Shown: positions 44,681-53,500 of the stretch, one piece after another
Layout: every line of letters starts with the position of its first letter
Numbering within the stretch: the first letter of the stretch is position 1
Assembly (NCBI GenBank): GCA_023417065.1
Contig: JAEZGH010000129.1
Span: 4,659 to 68,658, forward strand
DNA length: 64,000 nucleotides
Direction: 5' to 3'
Origin: Bacteroidota bacterium
Lineage (GTDB): Bacteria; Bacteroidota; Bacteroidia; Cytophagales; Cyclobacteriaceae
Made by a program: the position numbers and the translations under genes
The notes under the pieces: generated by a model
What the model was told of the DNA's origin: nothing
Database searches by the model: none
Seen by the model: the letters and a program-made list of their open reading frames with translations, nothing else

Positions 44681-45364
44681 TTAATTCGATTTTTTAACAG
44701 AGCCGCCGCTGCTGGAGTTCGTGATCGACCTCGACGGGTTTCCACGGAATCGTATGCTACCCCCACTGCTGGCGTCGGCGCGCAGGCTCGATTCCACGCT
44801 GAGCCGTATCTGGCCGGCACTGCTAGCGCTGACATTGGCCGCGTCGCTGTCAAGTTCATAGGCGTTGATCTGGCCCGCACTGGAAGCATCAGCTTCAAAC
44901 GATTTCGTTCGCCCGCGAATCTCGATCTGCCCTGCGCTCGACGCACTAGCCTCGATACTGCGGGCATCGACCTCAATTTCAATATTCCCCGCGCTGGAAC
45001 ATTGTAGCACCAGGTCTTCAGTACGGAGAACGCCATCGGAGAAAATATTCCCGGCCGAACTCGCGTAAAGCTTCTCCAGCTTCGAATAAGTCACATAAAC
45101 ACGGATGTTGACTTTCCCACGTATATTTCCGCTCCTCAGATGTACTTTAAGATAGGATCCGGAAACTTCAGTAAGTACGTTGTCAAGCCGGGTTCCCGAA
45201 ACTTCGACACGTACACCCTCGCGGTCACCCTTTTTAAGGTATACATCAATACCCTCCGACACCTTTATACCAGTAAAGGACCCCACCTTTCGTTCTTCGG
45301 ATTCCTGCGCCTGGGCCGATACCGCGAAAAGCACCAGCAAGAAAAGCATTCCCAATTTCTTCAT
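44681..45364 (-). CDS. DUF2807 (head GIN domain) secreted protein
   Basis: A 227-residue protein with a signal peptide (MKKLGMLFLLVLFAVSAQAQ). The DUF2807 domain starts with VGSFTGIKVSEGIDVYLKKG. The C-terminal two-thirds is a regular beta-helix-like repeat: SSAGNI, SSAGNI, SSAGQI three times, then SSGGSI and SSGGSV, spaced about 20 residues apart. The fold is common in Bacteroidota and was named after an adhesin head, but its function is unknown. There is no lipobox or sorting domain, so it probably stays in the periplasm. It stands alone between glnN and a divergent TerB-like gene. Confidence 0.88.
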   Translation of the reverse strand: MKKLGMLFLLVLFAVSAQAQESEERKVGSFTGIKVSEGIDVYLKKGDREGVRVEVSGTRLDNVLTEVSGSYLKVHLRSGNIRGKVNIRVYVTYSKLEKLYASSAGNIFSDGVLRTEDLVLQCSSAGNIEIEVDARSIEASASSAGQIEIRGRTKSFEADASSAGQINAYELDSDAANVSASSAGQIRLSVESSLRADASSGGSIRFRGNPSRSITNSSSGGSVKKSN

Positions 45365-45522
45365 AACAGTTCAATTTGACTGAAAGACCAACCTTAAAAC
45401 CAAGGGTTGCATCTTTGCCCGAAGGTTAATAAATATTTTGTGTATGTACGAAATCAACGTAATTTTCAGTAAAAATGAACATTTCTTTTTCAAGATTTGT
45501 ACCTCAAACCTAACAGCGAACT

Positions 45523-45927
45523 ATGATTTTCGATAAAAAAGCCGAGCTGAATGTGCTTATCAATCTCGCAGCAAGTGATCAGAACGTTGCTGAGCGCGAG
45601 TCAAAACTGATTCATCTCATAGGCAAAGCCAATGGCATCCCCAAGGAAGAAATCGACTCACTTCTTGCAAATCCGCAACCCATAGGAAATATCGGTTCTC
45701 TGACTTCCGACGAAAAATTCGAACACCTGTATCAGCTCATTCAATTAATGAAAATGGATGGCCAGGTTTTCCGTAGCGAGATTGTTTTTTGTGAACAGAT
45801 CGCCGAAAAACTCGGTTTCAAGAAGTCAGTAGTAGGCGAAATTTCACAGCACGTCTACAGCGATCCTTCCATCACAGCGGATCGTGATATGATCAAGACG
45901 AAAGCGATGAAATATCTCCGCGCCTGA
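45523..45927 (+). CDS. TerB-like protein
   Basis: A 134-residue, all-helical protein resembling the TerB (tellurite resistance) fold. It has two similar halves with LINLAASDQNVAERESKLI and LIQLMKMDGQVFRSEIVFC, the acidic-loop helices typical of the family. No signal peptide or membrane span is present. TerB proteins often work as membrane-associated scaffolds in stress responses. Isolated small members are common in Bacteroidota and of unknown role. A related domain opens the ABC transporter at 5.8-8.9 kb. The gene ends at a bidirectional terminator. Confidence 0.75.
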   Translation: MIFDKKAELNVLINLAASDQNVAERESKLIHLIGKANGIPKEEIDSLLANPQPIGNIGSLTSDEKFEHLYQLIQLMKMDGQVFRSEIVFCEQIAEKLGFKKSVVGEISQHVYSDPSITADRDMIKTKAMKYLRA

Positions 45928-45970
45928 TCGACGCGACTTGTTTGTCACCTAATAGGGTTTAATCCCAAAC

Positions 45971-46002
45971 AGAAGAGGCTGCCTTTTAAGACAGCCTCTT
46001 CT
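45971..46002. terminator. Bidirectional hairpin between convergent genes
   Basis: AGAAGAGGCTG (45971-45981) pairs perfectly with CAGCCTCTTCT (45992-46002), and CTT/AAG extends the stem past one mismatch. It lies between two convergent stops (45927 and 46037). T tracts are weak on both sides. Confidence 0.75.
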
Positions 46003-46036
46003 ATTATCAGCACATATTTTATACACACTTTCGCAC

Positions 46037-46954
46037 TCACTTCGCGATCACCGAATCAAGTGCAGCATTAAGCTGACCAGGTTGCTCCACCATCGGAAAG
46101 TGCCCGGCATCGTGAATCTGATAAATTTCATAACCGTGGGGAGCATAACGTCCAAGAGCTACCTCGTCTACCGGACTGTAATCGCTATTGATCAGATAAA
46201 GCTTGAAGGGCAGACGCTGCAGCTGATTTTTTTCGTGTGCCTGACTTTGAATAACGTTCCGGTAAACAGCAAGTGCAACCTTCGGATCGGCTGACTTGTA
46301 ATCTTTCACAATTCTGTTGATCACCTCGCGATCTTTGGTCCGCGTATTTTCACGCGCCGCCTCATCCGCCATTTCGGAATAGTTTCGTTTGAACTTCGCG
46401 TAATGTTCCTGAAATCCATTTTGAAATTCGTCCGTGATTTCAAAACCAACATTCTTAAAACAATCTACGGCAATGATCTTAATAATCTTTTCTGGGACAA
46501 CTGAGCTCACCTGAAGCGCAATGTTACCTCCGAAGGAATGACCAATCAATATCGCTTTGTCGATCCCTTCTTTTTGCATGAGGTGAGTGATGTCACGGGC
46601 AAAATTCTCGACTGTCCAATGGACCCTGTTCTTTCCGGAGTTGCCATGTCCGGCGAGATCGAGGTTTAATATCCTGTAACGTGACTGGAAATGACGAACC
46701 TGCTCATCCCAGTATCGCATATTGAGATTCCATCCATGGATAAAAATAAGTGCAGTATCCTGTCTTCCAAGAATCTCATAGTTAATGGAGACCCGCTGAT
46801 AGGTTGCCGAATCATATACCATGAGTTCATTCGGACGACTATGGGTGCCGTCGCAACCGGACAGAAATGTTGTAATCAGCAGGGAAAGTGCAATGCAAAC
46901 TCTGGGCATAAAATCCCGTAATGGAAACTTTGACGCGGTGTTATAATTGTTCAT
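46037..46954 (-). CDS. Alpha/beta-hydrolase lipoprotein
   Basis: The ATG at 46954 gives 305 residues; Met at 46909 would give a shorter, also plausible lipoprotein signal. The lipobox is FLSGC. The hydrolase core shows LIFIHGWNLNMRYW, GHGNSGKN, the nucleophile elbow LIGHSFGGNIAL and, near the end, DAGHFPMVEQP with the catalytic His. The acid is probably the Asp in NSDYSPVDEV. It looks like a general alpha/beta-hydrolase anchored in the envelope. The neighbours give no clue to substrate, and it converges with the TerB-like gene. Confidence 0.83.
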   Translation of the reverse strand: MNNYNTASKFPLRDFMPRVCIALSLLITTFLSGCDGTHSRPNELMVYDSATYQRVSINYEILGRQDTALIFIHGWNLNMRYWDEQVRHFQSRYRILNLDLAGHGNSGKNRVHWTVENFARDITHLMQKEGIDKAILIGHSFGGNIALQVSSVVPEKIIKIIAVDCFKNVGFEITDEFQNGFQEHYAKFKRNYSEMADEAARENTRTKDREVINRIVKDYKSADPKVALAVYRNVIQSQAHEKNQLQRLPFKLYLINSDYSPVDEVALGRYAPHGYEIYQIHDAGHFPMVEQPGQLNAALDSVIAK

Positions 46955-47102
46955 TGCCTGACCCCAAAGGTAGCGGTGATCCTCCCCAAAAAACAAGGTT
47001 TATCAGAAAAACTGCCGTCAGTTGACATAAAGATACATCATTGCCGATACTGGCACTTGGTTTTGATAAAGTTGGACGGACGACTTGTAAACGTAACGAC
47101 GA

Positions 47103-48164
47103 ATGATCGAAATAATCCGGTACACCCTCTCCGGCCTCGGATGCCTTCTTATCTTAATCTCCCTCCTGCCACTGCTACCAAGCAACATGTGGTATGTCCG
47201 GATCTTTGATTATCCACGCTCGCAAAAGTTCTGGCTGAATCTCGCCATCACCGTATTGTACATCGCAATACCCGGATTTCAAGGCCCGTTCGACTTCATT
47301 TTTCTCGGTGCCCTGTTCCTGAATCAGGTTTACCTGTTCCGGCAGATCTGGGACTATACGCCGCTTGCACCAATTCAAATGAAAGATTATTCACAGGAAG
47401 GGGAAACCATCCGCCTGTTTGTCGCTAATGTATACCAGGACAATCGCGATGCCGACCGCTGCCTGGCGCTAATCGAAAAGTGCGATCCTGATCTCATTCT
47501 CCTGGTTGAAACCGATAAGTGGTGGAGCGACGCCCTCCATCCCCTGCATGCACGGTATCCGCACCGCATACTTATTCCATTGGAAAACACGTATGGAATG
47601 GCTTTTCTGTCGCGATTAAAAATCGCCCATCAGGAAGTCCGGTACCTTGTGGACGACGATATCCCTTCTATCGTCGTCGATCTAAAAACTTCCAAAGGAC
47701 AACTGTTTCGGCTCTATGGACTGCATCCAAAGCCTCCTGTTCCCGGCGAGTCTGAAGAATCTACCGAACGCGATACAGAAATATTGATCGTCGGAAAAGA
47801 AGCAAAGCGATGCGAAATGCCCGTTATTGTGGCGGGCGATCTTAATGACGTGGCGTGGAGCTATACAACAAGTTTGTTCCTCAAAGTCAGCGAACTTCTG
47901 GATCCACGAATTGGGCGCGGATTCTTTAGTACATTTCACGCAAATTATCGGCTGATGCGCTGGCCCCTCGACCATGTTTTTTGTTCCAGCCATTTTTATC
48001 TCCATGCGCTGAAGCGACTGCCCACCATTGGATCTGATCACTTTCCGATTCTGATTGAAATCGGTTTAATGCCTTATGAAATTCGCGAGAATGCGATGGA
48101 TGAAAAACGCGCAGACGCAGAAGATCTGGAAGTCGCGGAAGAAAAGATTCACGCATCGGACTGA
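47103..48164 (+). CDS. Membrane-anchored endonuclease/exonuclease/phosphatase family protein
   Basis: A 353-residue protein with two or three N-terminal hydrophobic segments (about 5-25, 45-60, 62-80), followed by an EEP domain. Catalytic blocks are LFVANVYQDN, LILLVETD with the metal-binding Glu, RLYGLHPKPP with a His, VIVAGDLNDVAWS and GSDHFPILIEI. The last two supply Asp, Asn and the catalytic Asp-His. The active domain probably faces the periplasm. Members cut phosphodiesters in nucleic acids or phospholipids, and which applies here is unknown. A highly charged tail ends the protein. Confidence 0.85.
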   Translation: MIEIIRYTLSGLGCLLILISLLPLLPSNMWYVRIFDYPRSQKFWLNLAITVLYIAIPGFQGPFDFIFLGALFLNQVYLFRQIWDYTPLAPIQMKDYSQEGETIRLFVANVYQDNRDADRCLALIEKCDPDLILLVETDKWWSDALHPLHARYPHRILIPLENTYGMAFLSRLKIAHQEVRYLVDDDIPSIVVDLKTSKGQLFRLYGLHPKPPVPGESEESTERDTEILIVGKEAKRCEMPVIVAGDLNDVAWSYTTSLFLKVSELLDPRIGRGFFSTFHANYRLMRWPLDHVFCSSHFYLHALKRLPTIGSDHFPILIEIGLMPYEIRENAMDEKRADAEDLEVAEEKIHASD

Positions 48165-48210
48165 CGTTGGAATAAATTTTATAACGAGCACTTAAGAAAA
48201 CACGAAAGCT

Positions 48211-48744
48211 ATGGAACCAGTTGAAGCAATACAGCGGGTGAATATTATCCGGCACATCCTGAAAGACGACGGCAAGTTTCCCAACAATGGATTATTGCCA
48301 TTGATGGTATATCAACGTGCTTTACAGATTCCTGAACAGGACGCTGACAACGTCGTCATTGAACTGTTTGAAACAAATGAGTGGATCAATGCCTGGGTGG
48401 ATGGCGTGTACGACTACCATCATTATCACAGTACCGCGCACGAGGTCTTGGGAGTGATCAAAGGAAGTGCCCGCATTCAATTCGGTGGGCCGGAAGGTGT
48501 GGCTTTACTTGTGGAAAAGGGTGACACCATCGTAATTCCTGCGGGTGTTGCTCATAAGGCTGTTGATGTTTACGATGGATTTACATGCGTTGGGGCCTAC
48601 CCAGTCGGTCAGGATTACGATATCCTTACCGGGAAAGACGGGGAATACGAAAAGGCTGTGGAGCGGATCAAATCACTGGAATTACCACTCGCCGATCCTG
48701 TATATGGTACGGACGGGCCGCTCATTTCGAATTGGAAAATCTAG
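48211..48744 (+). CDS. YjlB-like cupin protein
   Basis: A 177-residue cytoplasmic cupin similar to Bacillus subtilis YjlB. The first metal block is DYHHYHSTAHEVLGVIKGSA with clustered His and a Glu, and the second is KGDTIVIPAGVAHKAVD with the last His ligand. The C-terminal PVYGTDGPLISNWK segment is typical of this subfamily. The function is not known. Its last 4 bases (48741-48744) overlap the end of the convergent PNPOx-like gene. Confidence 0.85.
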   Translation: MEPVEAIQRVNIIRHILKDDGKFPNNGLLPLMVYQRALQIPEQDADNVVIELFETNEWINAWVDGVYDYHHYHSTAHEVLGVIKGSARIQFGGPEGVALLVEKGDTIVIPAGVAHKAVDVYDGFTCVGAYPVGQDYDILTGKDGEYEKAVERIKSLELPLADPVYGTDGPLISNWKI

Positions 48745-49205
48745 CTGACGAGCGCTGCTGTTTCACCTTTCAGGAGAATAGGCACCATATTCTGAGCATC
48801 ATCGTTCCAGATGTATACATCGTCTGGTTTGAATTTCACAACACCAAGCGTAGAACCGAGTGCTTCGCTTTCCAACGTTCTGAAGAAGGGAAATGAATTG
48901 TTTGTTGGTATCTCCCGATGTTCAACTACGGTAGCCTCGCCAGACATGCTCATGAACTGTGATTTTTCGGCATTTGCATAAAAAGCCTCCATCATCCCAT
49001 TTTCGAAGACCGTGCTGGAGATATCTGTTTTGATGAATAGGAACCAGATAACACCTGCCCTGTCGAACCATTGATGTTGTAACGACTGACGAGAGAGAGG
49101 CCAGTTTAATATAGTGTTGGACACCATGCAGATTTTGGCGGACGCGATCTGCCGCTCTATTTCATCATTCACAAAATCTTTCGATTGATCATTCATCTTA
49201 CTCAC
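48741..49205 (-). CDS. Pyridoxamine-phosphate-oxidase-fold (general stress protein 26-like) protein
   Basis: A 154-residue protein with a split-barrel flavin-binding fold of the stress-protein-26 type: AKICMVSNTI, VIWFLFIKTDISSTVFENGM and the SGEATVVEH strand. Such proteins bind FMN or related cofactors and are often stress-induced. Activity as a real pyridoxamine oxidase is unlikely. Met4 is an alternative start. The stop overlaps the end of the cupin gene on the other strand by 4 bases, so read-through of either gene would make antisense RNA. Confidence 0.82.
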   Translation of the reverse strand: MSKMNDQSKDFVNDEIERQIASAKICMVSNTILNWPLSRQSLQHQWFDRAGVIWFLFIKTDISSTVFENGMMEAFYANAEKSQFMSMSGEATVVEHREIPTNNSFPFFRTLESEALGSTLGVVKFKPDDVYIWNDDAQNMVPILLKGETAALVS

Positions 49206-49236
49206 ACGGTTTTAGGCTTCTACAAAAGTTTCACAC

Positions 49237-49279
49237 AAAAAAGAAACAGGCAGATTTCGACGTCCTCGAAAACTGCCTG
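49237..49279 (-). terminator. Terminator after the DUF4136 gene
   Basis: CAGGCAG (49247-49253) pairs with CTGCCTG (49273-49279) and TTTCGA (49255-49260) with TCGAAA (49266-49271), around a 5-base loop and one mismatch. On the minus strand the stem is followed by TTTCTTTTTT. Confidence 0.88.
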
Positions 49280-49306
49280 CGACCCCTAACCTAACTTTTA
49301 CGGGTA

Positions 49307-49873
49307 TTATCTTCTGGTATATTCTTCAACCGGGACGTTGTAGTTCTCAAACATGAGAGTTACAGCCTCCCGGATCTTACCTTCATCTTTTAGAAAGGCA
49401 CCCGCCTCTGTTAAACCGGATGCCCTACTTTCCCAAACCAACACGTTTCTGTTCCTGTCTACCATACATAAAATTAACGTGCCAGGTTCAACCTCCCCAG
49501 TTTTTACTCCCTGCGTAGGGTCAAACTCATCTTGTCCCCAAAATGTGGAACCATATCCCAGATTGCCGCGAAGTCTTGCTTTCTGCGCGAATACCCTGAA
49601 GTTGATAATCAAGTCAGGATTGTTCGGCTCCAGCCGATAACCTCTTGCATCAAGTTCGCGACGAACGGCATCCCGAATATCCGACTTGAGGAACAAATCA
49701 TTCATAAAAAAATTCCCCTCATCTGATCCCTTTTCAACCTGGTCCGCCCAAAAGTATGTGGTATACGTACCAAAATTCGTGTCAGGATCCTTCTGAGAGA
49801 ACACCGAGATCTCCTGTCCCAATGCAGTCAGCGCCGCGAACAAAACCAGCGACACGCTTAGTATTCCCTTCAT
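49307..49873 (-). CDS. DUF4136 secreted protein
   Basis: The ATG at 49873 gives 188 residues with a signal peptide (MKGILSVSLVLFAALTALGQ); the longer frame overlaps the upstream gene. The DUF4136 pattern is present: DTNFGTYTTYFW near the start, RRELDARGYRLEPNNPDLIINFRV, and GTLILCMVDRNRNVLVWESRA near the end. The family is common in Bacteroidota and Proteobacteria envelopes and often lipid-anchored, but here no lipobox is seen. It follows another small secreted protein by 40 bases and ends at a strong terminator, so the two form a small envelope operon. Confidence 0.85.
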   Translation of the reverse strand: MKGILSVSLVLFAALTALGQEISVFSQKDPDTNFGTYTTYFWADQVEKGSDEGNFFMNDLFLKSDIRDAVRRELDARGYRLEPNNPDLIINFRVFAQKARLRGNLGYGSTFWGQDEFDPTQGVKTGEVEPGTLILCMVDRNRNVLVWESRASGLTEAGAFLKDEGKIREAVTLMFENYNVPVEEYTRR

Positions 49874-49913
49874 ATTCCGTTTCCCTTCTCTATCTGAAAA
49901 AAACCGGTGCCTG

Positions 49914-50393
49914 TTATCGTACCACTTTGTCGCGTGACTTAGTGTAGACGTATTGATAGCGACTCGCTGCATCTTCGCCTCTGCCTGTTAACGTCAGTTT
50001 ACGGTTCTGAAGTTCAATCTTCCATTCAGAGGGATCGGTACCACCGTGGTCACTCTGAAGGTAAAGAATACCATGCTGTTCATTTAAACGATACGAACCG
50101 GAATCTATTGCCTGCGTTGCATTGCTCATGCGATATCTCGCGTCGTCATAGAATTCGATCTTCTGCATCGCATTGTTTCCCTGATTCGCTTGATCACCAC
50201 CCTGAGATCCACTTTTCTTATTCTTATTGCTGCGCTGTTCTGCATCAACAATTTTTTCGAGTGTCCACTGTCCGGCTATACGCTCAATAAACTTCTGATA
50301 ATCCGTAGTTTTCGAATAGTCATCAGCAGTTTGGGCAAACACGCCGGAAAGGGCAACACTCAATACCAGTGTCAAAAAATATCTCATATTCAT
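49914..50393 (-). CDS. Secreted lipocalin-like protein of unknown function
   Basis: A 159-residue protein with a signal peptide (MNMRYFLTLVLSVALSGVFAQ; Met3 could also start). The sequence reads as a small beta-barrel: AGQWTLEKIVDAE, IEFYDDARYRMS, DSGSYRLNEQHGILYL and KIELQNRKLTLTG. This recalls Bacteroidota lipocalin-like domains. A low-complexity insert rich in Asn, Lys, Gln and Gly (about 55-75) interrupts the barrel. It is the first gene of a pair with the DUF4136 protein. Function is unknown. Confidence 0.7.
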   Translation of the reverse strand: MNMRYFLTLVLSVALSGVFAQTADDYSKTTDYQKFIERIAGQWTLEKIVDAEQRSNKNKKSGSQGGDQANQGNNAMQKIEFYDDARYRMSNATQAIDSGSYRLNEQHGILYLQSDHGGTDPSEWKIELQNRKLTLTGRGEDAASRYQYVYTKSRDKVVR

Positions 50394-50489
50394 TGTTTCG
50401 TTTTTAACTTTTCTTCTTACAGAAGTTAAGTAAAAACAGGTGCCGCCTCATTCGTTGATACCGAAATTTGCAAACGCGTGATGTGTACC

Positions 50490-52886
50490 CTAATCCACAC
50501 TTTCCTCAATCGCTGCACTAAGATCTTTCTTCTTAAATAATTTTTGAAGAAAGTTCTTTTTCTTCTTCGGATCATTTCCAAAATCACGTCGTATTTCTTT
50601 CTTCTCTTCCGGAACTCCGAATATTGACTCCCAAAAATTCATATCTGATTTATATAGGGGACATCCTAATTGAGATTGCGCCTGGCGCGACAATGCAGGA
50701 AATTTGGCCTGCGTCAGGGAACGGAAGTTCTTGTCTTTGTTGAGCGCCTGGTAGAATTTAGCAGTAATCGGTAACGCAGTGCTTGATCCCTGTCCCAATG
50801 ATGTGGCGCGGAAACGAACCCTCGGATCATCTGCTCCAACCCACGCGCCGACTACCAGGTTGGGAGATACGGATATAAACCAGCCATCGGCATTCGACTG
50901 TGTTGTCCCTGTCTTGCCTCCGAGGTCATTGTAGACTCCGTATTCCCAGCGAAGTTTTCCGCCGGTACCTTCGTTCACCGTTCGTTTCAACATATGCACC
51001 ATCATCTCTGCAGTCTGCGGAGACATGGCCTGCTCCTGTCTGACTGGCTTTGCGGAATACAATTCTTTGCCTTTGTTGGTAGTAATAGATGTGATATAAT
51101 AAGGTGTTACTGATTTGCCCTTATTTACAAAGCTTGCATACGCGGCAACCATCTCTGTCATCGAAATGTCAGCAACCCCCAAGGCTATGGACGGCACATT
51201 TGGAACCTTGCTGGTGACTCCCATCTTCCGTGCAAGGGAAATGGTGTTTGGAATACCTGCCTTCTCAAGTACTTTCACCGATACCGTGTTTACCGAGTAA
51301 GCCAGCGCTCCTTCCATTGAATACTTGAAGTCATAGTTTCCGTCAGTATTTGAAGGCGACCAAACATCCATGTCTTCAATGTTGGTGTAAGTAGTTTTCT
51401 CTGCAGATATAAAATCACACGGCTTGATCCCATTCTCCAAAGCTGCAGCAAAGACGATAGGCTTGAATGTAGAGCCCACCTGACGTTTTGTGGTAGTCTT
51501 TACGTGGTCGTATTCAAAGTAGTTGTGGTCGATACCACCGACCCACGCTCTCACCGCGCCGGTCTTTGGATCCATGGCAAGAAAACCTGCATTAAGAAAC
51601 TTCAGATAATGTTTAACAGAATCAAGCGGACTCATATTTACTTCCCTGGGGCCTTGCCACGTGAAAATGGTCATAGGAACCTTTCGTTCCATTTCCCTCT
51701 GAATTTCCTTGTCTGAAAGACCGCGTTCCTTCATGCTGCGATATCGCACGGACCTTCTCACACCATCGCGAACAACCTGGGGCTGGTTATACCATGGCTC
51801 GCGTCCGGCCCAATGTTGATCAAATTTCTTCTGCAGCAGGGTCATTTGAGACTTCACAGCCTCCTCCGCGTATTGCTGCATCTTGGAATCAAGTGTAGTA
51901 TATACTTTGAGGCCGTCAGTGTAAATGTTATATGGCTCGCCGTTGGGCTTTTTATTATTGCGGGCCCATTCGAGTAATTCCTTTCTGATGTGCGAGCGGA
52001 AATATGGTGCGAGCCCCTTGTGGCGGGTGAGCAGTTTATACTTCAGCGTAAGCGGCTTCTCCTTGAGCTGCGCCGCTTTCTCCGCCTCGAGCATTTCGTA
52101 TTTCACCATCTGACTGAATACAACATCGCGGCGTGTTTTCGCGCGATCCGGAAACAGGCGCGGGTTATAAAAGTGGGTAGCTTTTAACATGCCCACAAGA
52201 ACTGCTCCTTGTTCAACGGAAAGTTTGTTCGTTCGAACTGAAAAGAACCGTTGTGCCGCCGCATCAATACCGTAAGTATTATCGGCGAATGGGATAGTAT
52301 TCAGGTAAAGGGTCAGAATACTTTTTTTATCATAGATGCTTTCCAGACGCCACGCGATGATCATTTCGCGAACCTTATTGACAGGCAGCGAAAGGAAGCC
52401 ATGGGATTTTCTGGGATAAAGGTTTTTTGCGAGCTGCTGAGTTATCGTGCTGCCGCCACCGGACGATTCGTTCTGGAGAAGCAGCGATTTGACGAAAACG
52501 CGCATTAGGCTTATCACGTCAATGCCTTTGTGGTCGTAAAAGCGCACATCTTCAGTGGCAAGAAGGGCATCTTCGACATGTTTCGGGAGGTCTTCGTAGC
52601 GTATTGTCGAACGCTCCTGTATAAAATAGCGGCCAAGCAGCACGGAGTCAGCGCTATACACTTCAGTAGCCGCCGGGTGTTCCACTTCGGCGAGTTCTTT
52701 CTTATCCGGAAGCTTTCCAAAAAATCCTATCCAGACAAGCAGCACAAAAACGAATACAAACGTCCCGCAAAGGATGAACAGACCTCCGGCGATCAGGAGA
52801 ACCTTCCTTACGAGCGACTGTTTCCTGAAACGACTATAGAGACTTGAAAAAAACGAGATTAGTTTACTGAGGGACTTTCGGGCCAT
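50490..52886 (-). CDS. mrcA: Penicillin-binding protein 1A-type transglycosylase/transpeptidase
   Basis: A 798-residue bifunctional peptidoglycan synthase anchored by one N-terminal span (about 28-55). The GT51 glycosyltransferase shows the catalytic Glu in LLATEDVRFYDHKGID, GGGSTITQQLAKNLYPRK and LTLYLNTIPFADNTYGID. The transpeptidase shows the SxxK nucleophile in GSTFKPIVFA, SVN and the KTGTTQSNADGWF block. A basic tail rich in Lys ends the protein. Length and order match class A PBPs of Bacteroidota. It appears to be transcribed alone. Confidence 0.94.
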   Translation of the reverse strand: MARKSLSKLISFFSSLYSRFRKQSLVRKVLLIAGGLFILCGTFVFVFVLLVWIGFFGKLPDKKELAEVEHPAATEVYSADSVLLGRYFIQERSTIRYEDLPKHVEDALLATEDVRFYDHKGIDVISLMRVFVKSLLLQNESSGGGSTITQQLAKNLYPRKSHGFLSLPVNKVREMIIAWRLESIYDKKSILTLYLNTIPFADNTYGIDAAAQRFFSVRTNKLSVEQGAVLVGMLKATHFYNPRLFPDRAKTRRDVVFSQMVKYEMLEAEKAAQLKEKPLTLKYKLLTRHKGLAPYFRSHIRKELLEWARNNKKPNGEPYNIYTDGLKVYTTLDSKMQQYAEEAVKSQMTLLQKKFDQHWAGREPWYNQPQVVRDGVRRSVRYRSMKERGLSDKEIQREMERKVPMTIFTWQGPREVNMSPLDSVKHYLKFLNAGFLAMDPKTGAVRAWVGGIDHNYFEYDHVKTTTKRQVGSTFKPIVFAAALENGIKPCDFISAEKTTYTNIEDMDVWSPSNTDGNYDFKYSMEGALAYSVNTVSVKVLEKAGIPNTISLARKMGVTSKVPNVPSIALGVADISMTEMVAAYASFVNKGKSVTPYYITSITTNKGKELYSAKPVRQEQAMSPQTAEMMVHMLKRTVNEGTGGKLRWEYGVYNDLGGKTGTTQSNADGWFISVSPNLVVGAWVGADDPRVRFRATSLGQGSSTALPITAKFYQALNKDKNFRSLTQAKFPALSRQAQSQLGCPLYKSDMNFWESIFGVPEEKKEIRRDFGNDPKKKKNFLQKLFKKKDLSAAIEESVD

Positions 52887-52980
52887 TTTAGTTTATCCGG
52901 TAAAGGAACGGAACAATCATAAAAAATATTGCCGTATTCGGGCAAATGGTTGTACGGTCTGTAAGAATTGCTTAAAAACG

Positions 52981-53016
52981 TTAAAAGGACGGACCGGGAC
53001 TATGCCCGGTTGTCCT
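52981..53016 (-). terminator. Terminator of the Dps / ArsC-like operon
   Basis: AGGAC (52986-52990) pairs with GTCCT (53012-53016) and CCGGG (52994-52998) with CCCGG (53005-53009), separated by a small internal loop. On the minus strand it is followed by TTTT. It lies 7 bases after the ArsC-like stop. Confidence 0.78.
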
Positions 53017-53022
53017 GTTGTA

Positions 53023-53490
53023 CTAATCTCTTTCTCCCGGATTTTCAGACCGGTGGATACCGCGTCTTTCTTCACGATTGGCGCTCTTCAATCCCGCTAC
53101 CTCCTGCACCATCTTTTCCTTGAGCAGATCGTAGCCCGTTCCGAACTTATACGCCTGCTTGCCAATAATAGCAATCGGTGTGGCGATAAGTTTAGTATCG
53201 TGCACCATCAGCGTGAGCATGCTTTGACGATCCATCATATTCAGCCCTTCCTTGTGAACCGAAATGTGGTCGTCGTATGTCGGGTCTACCAAATCTTCAA
53301 TCTGAACCTTCATCATGTTCGCGATTCCCGCCAGCTGAGTTTCGGTTATTTTTTCACGGGCAAGGTCAATTGTTTTGATCTTGAACCCCTGTAATGCCTC
53401 CGCATAGCCACGGGCCTTCTGATCATCATGCTTGTCAGAGTTGAAAATCAGGGTCATTTCGCCAACTTCGTTATTTATCATATCATCCAT
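53023..53490 (-). CDS. ArsC/Spx-fold protein lacking the catalytic cysteine
   Basis: The ATG at 53490 gives 155 residues; a longer frame overlaps dps. The fold follows arsenate reductase ArsC: MTLIFNSDKHDDQKARGYA, GFKIKTIDLAREKIT, IEDLVDPTYDD and LIATPIAIIGKQAYKF. The loop that normally holds the redox Cys reads NSDKHDD, and there is no Cys anywhere in the chain. Arsenate reduction is therefore unlikely. A binding or regulatory role is possible. It starts 10 bases after dps and shares its terminator, so it may act in the same stress response. Confidence 0.8.
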   Translation of the reverse strand: MDDMINNEVGEMTLIFNSDKHDDQKARGYAEALQGFKIKTIDLAREKITETQLAGIANMMKVQIEDLVDPTYDDHISVHKEGLNMMDRQSMLTLMVHDTKLIATPIAIIGKQAYKFGTGYDLLKEKMVQEVAGLKSANREERRGIHRSENPGERD

Positions 53491-53500
53491 AATAATGTTT

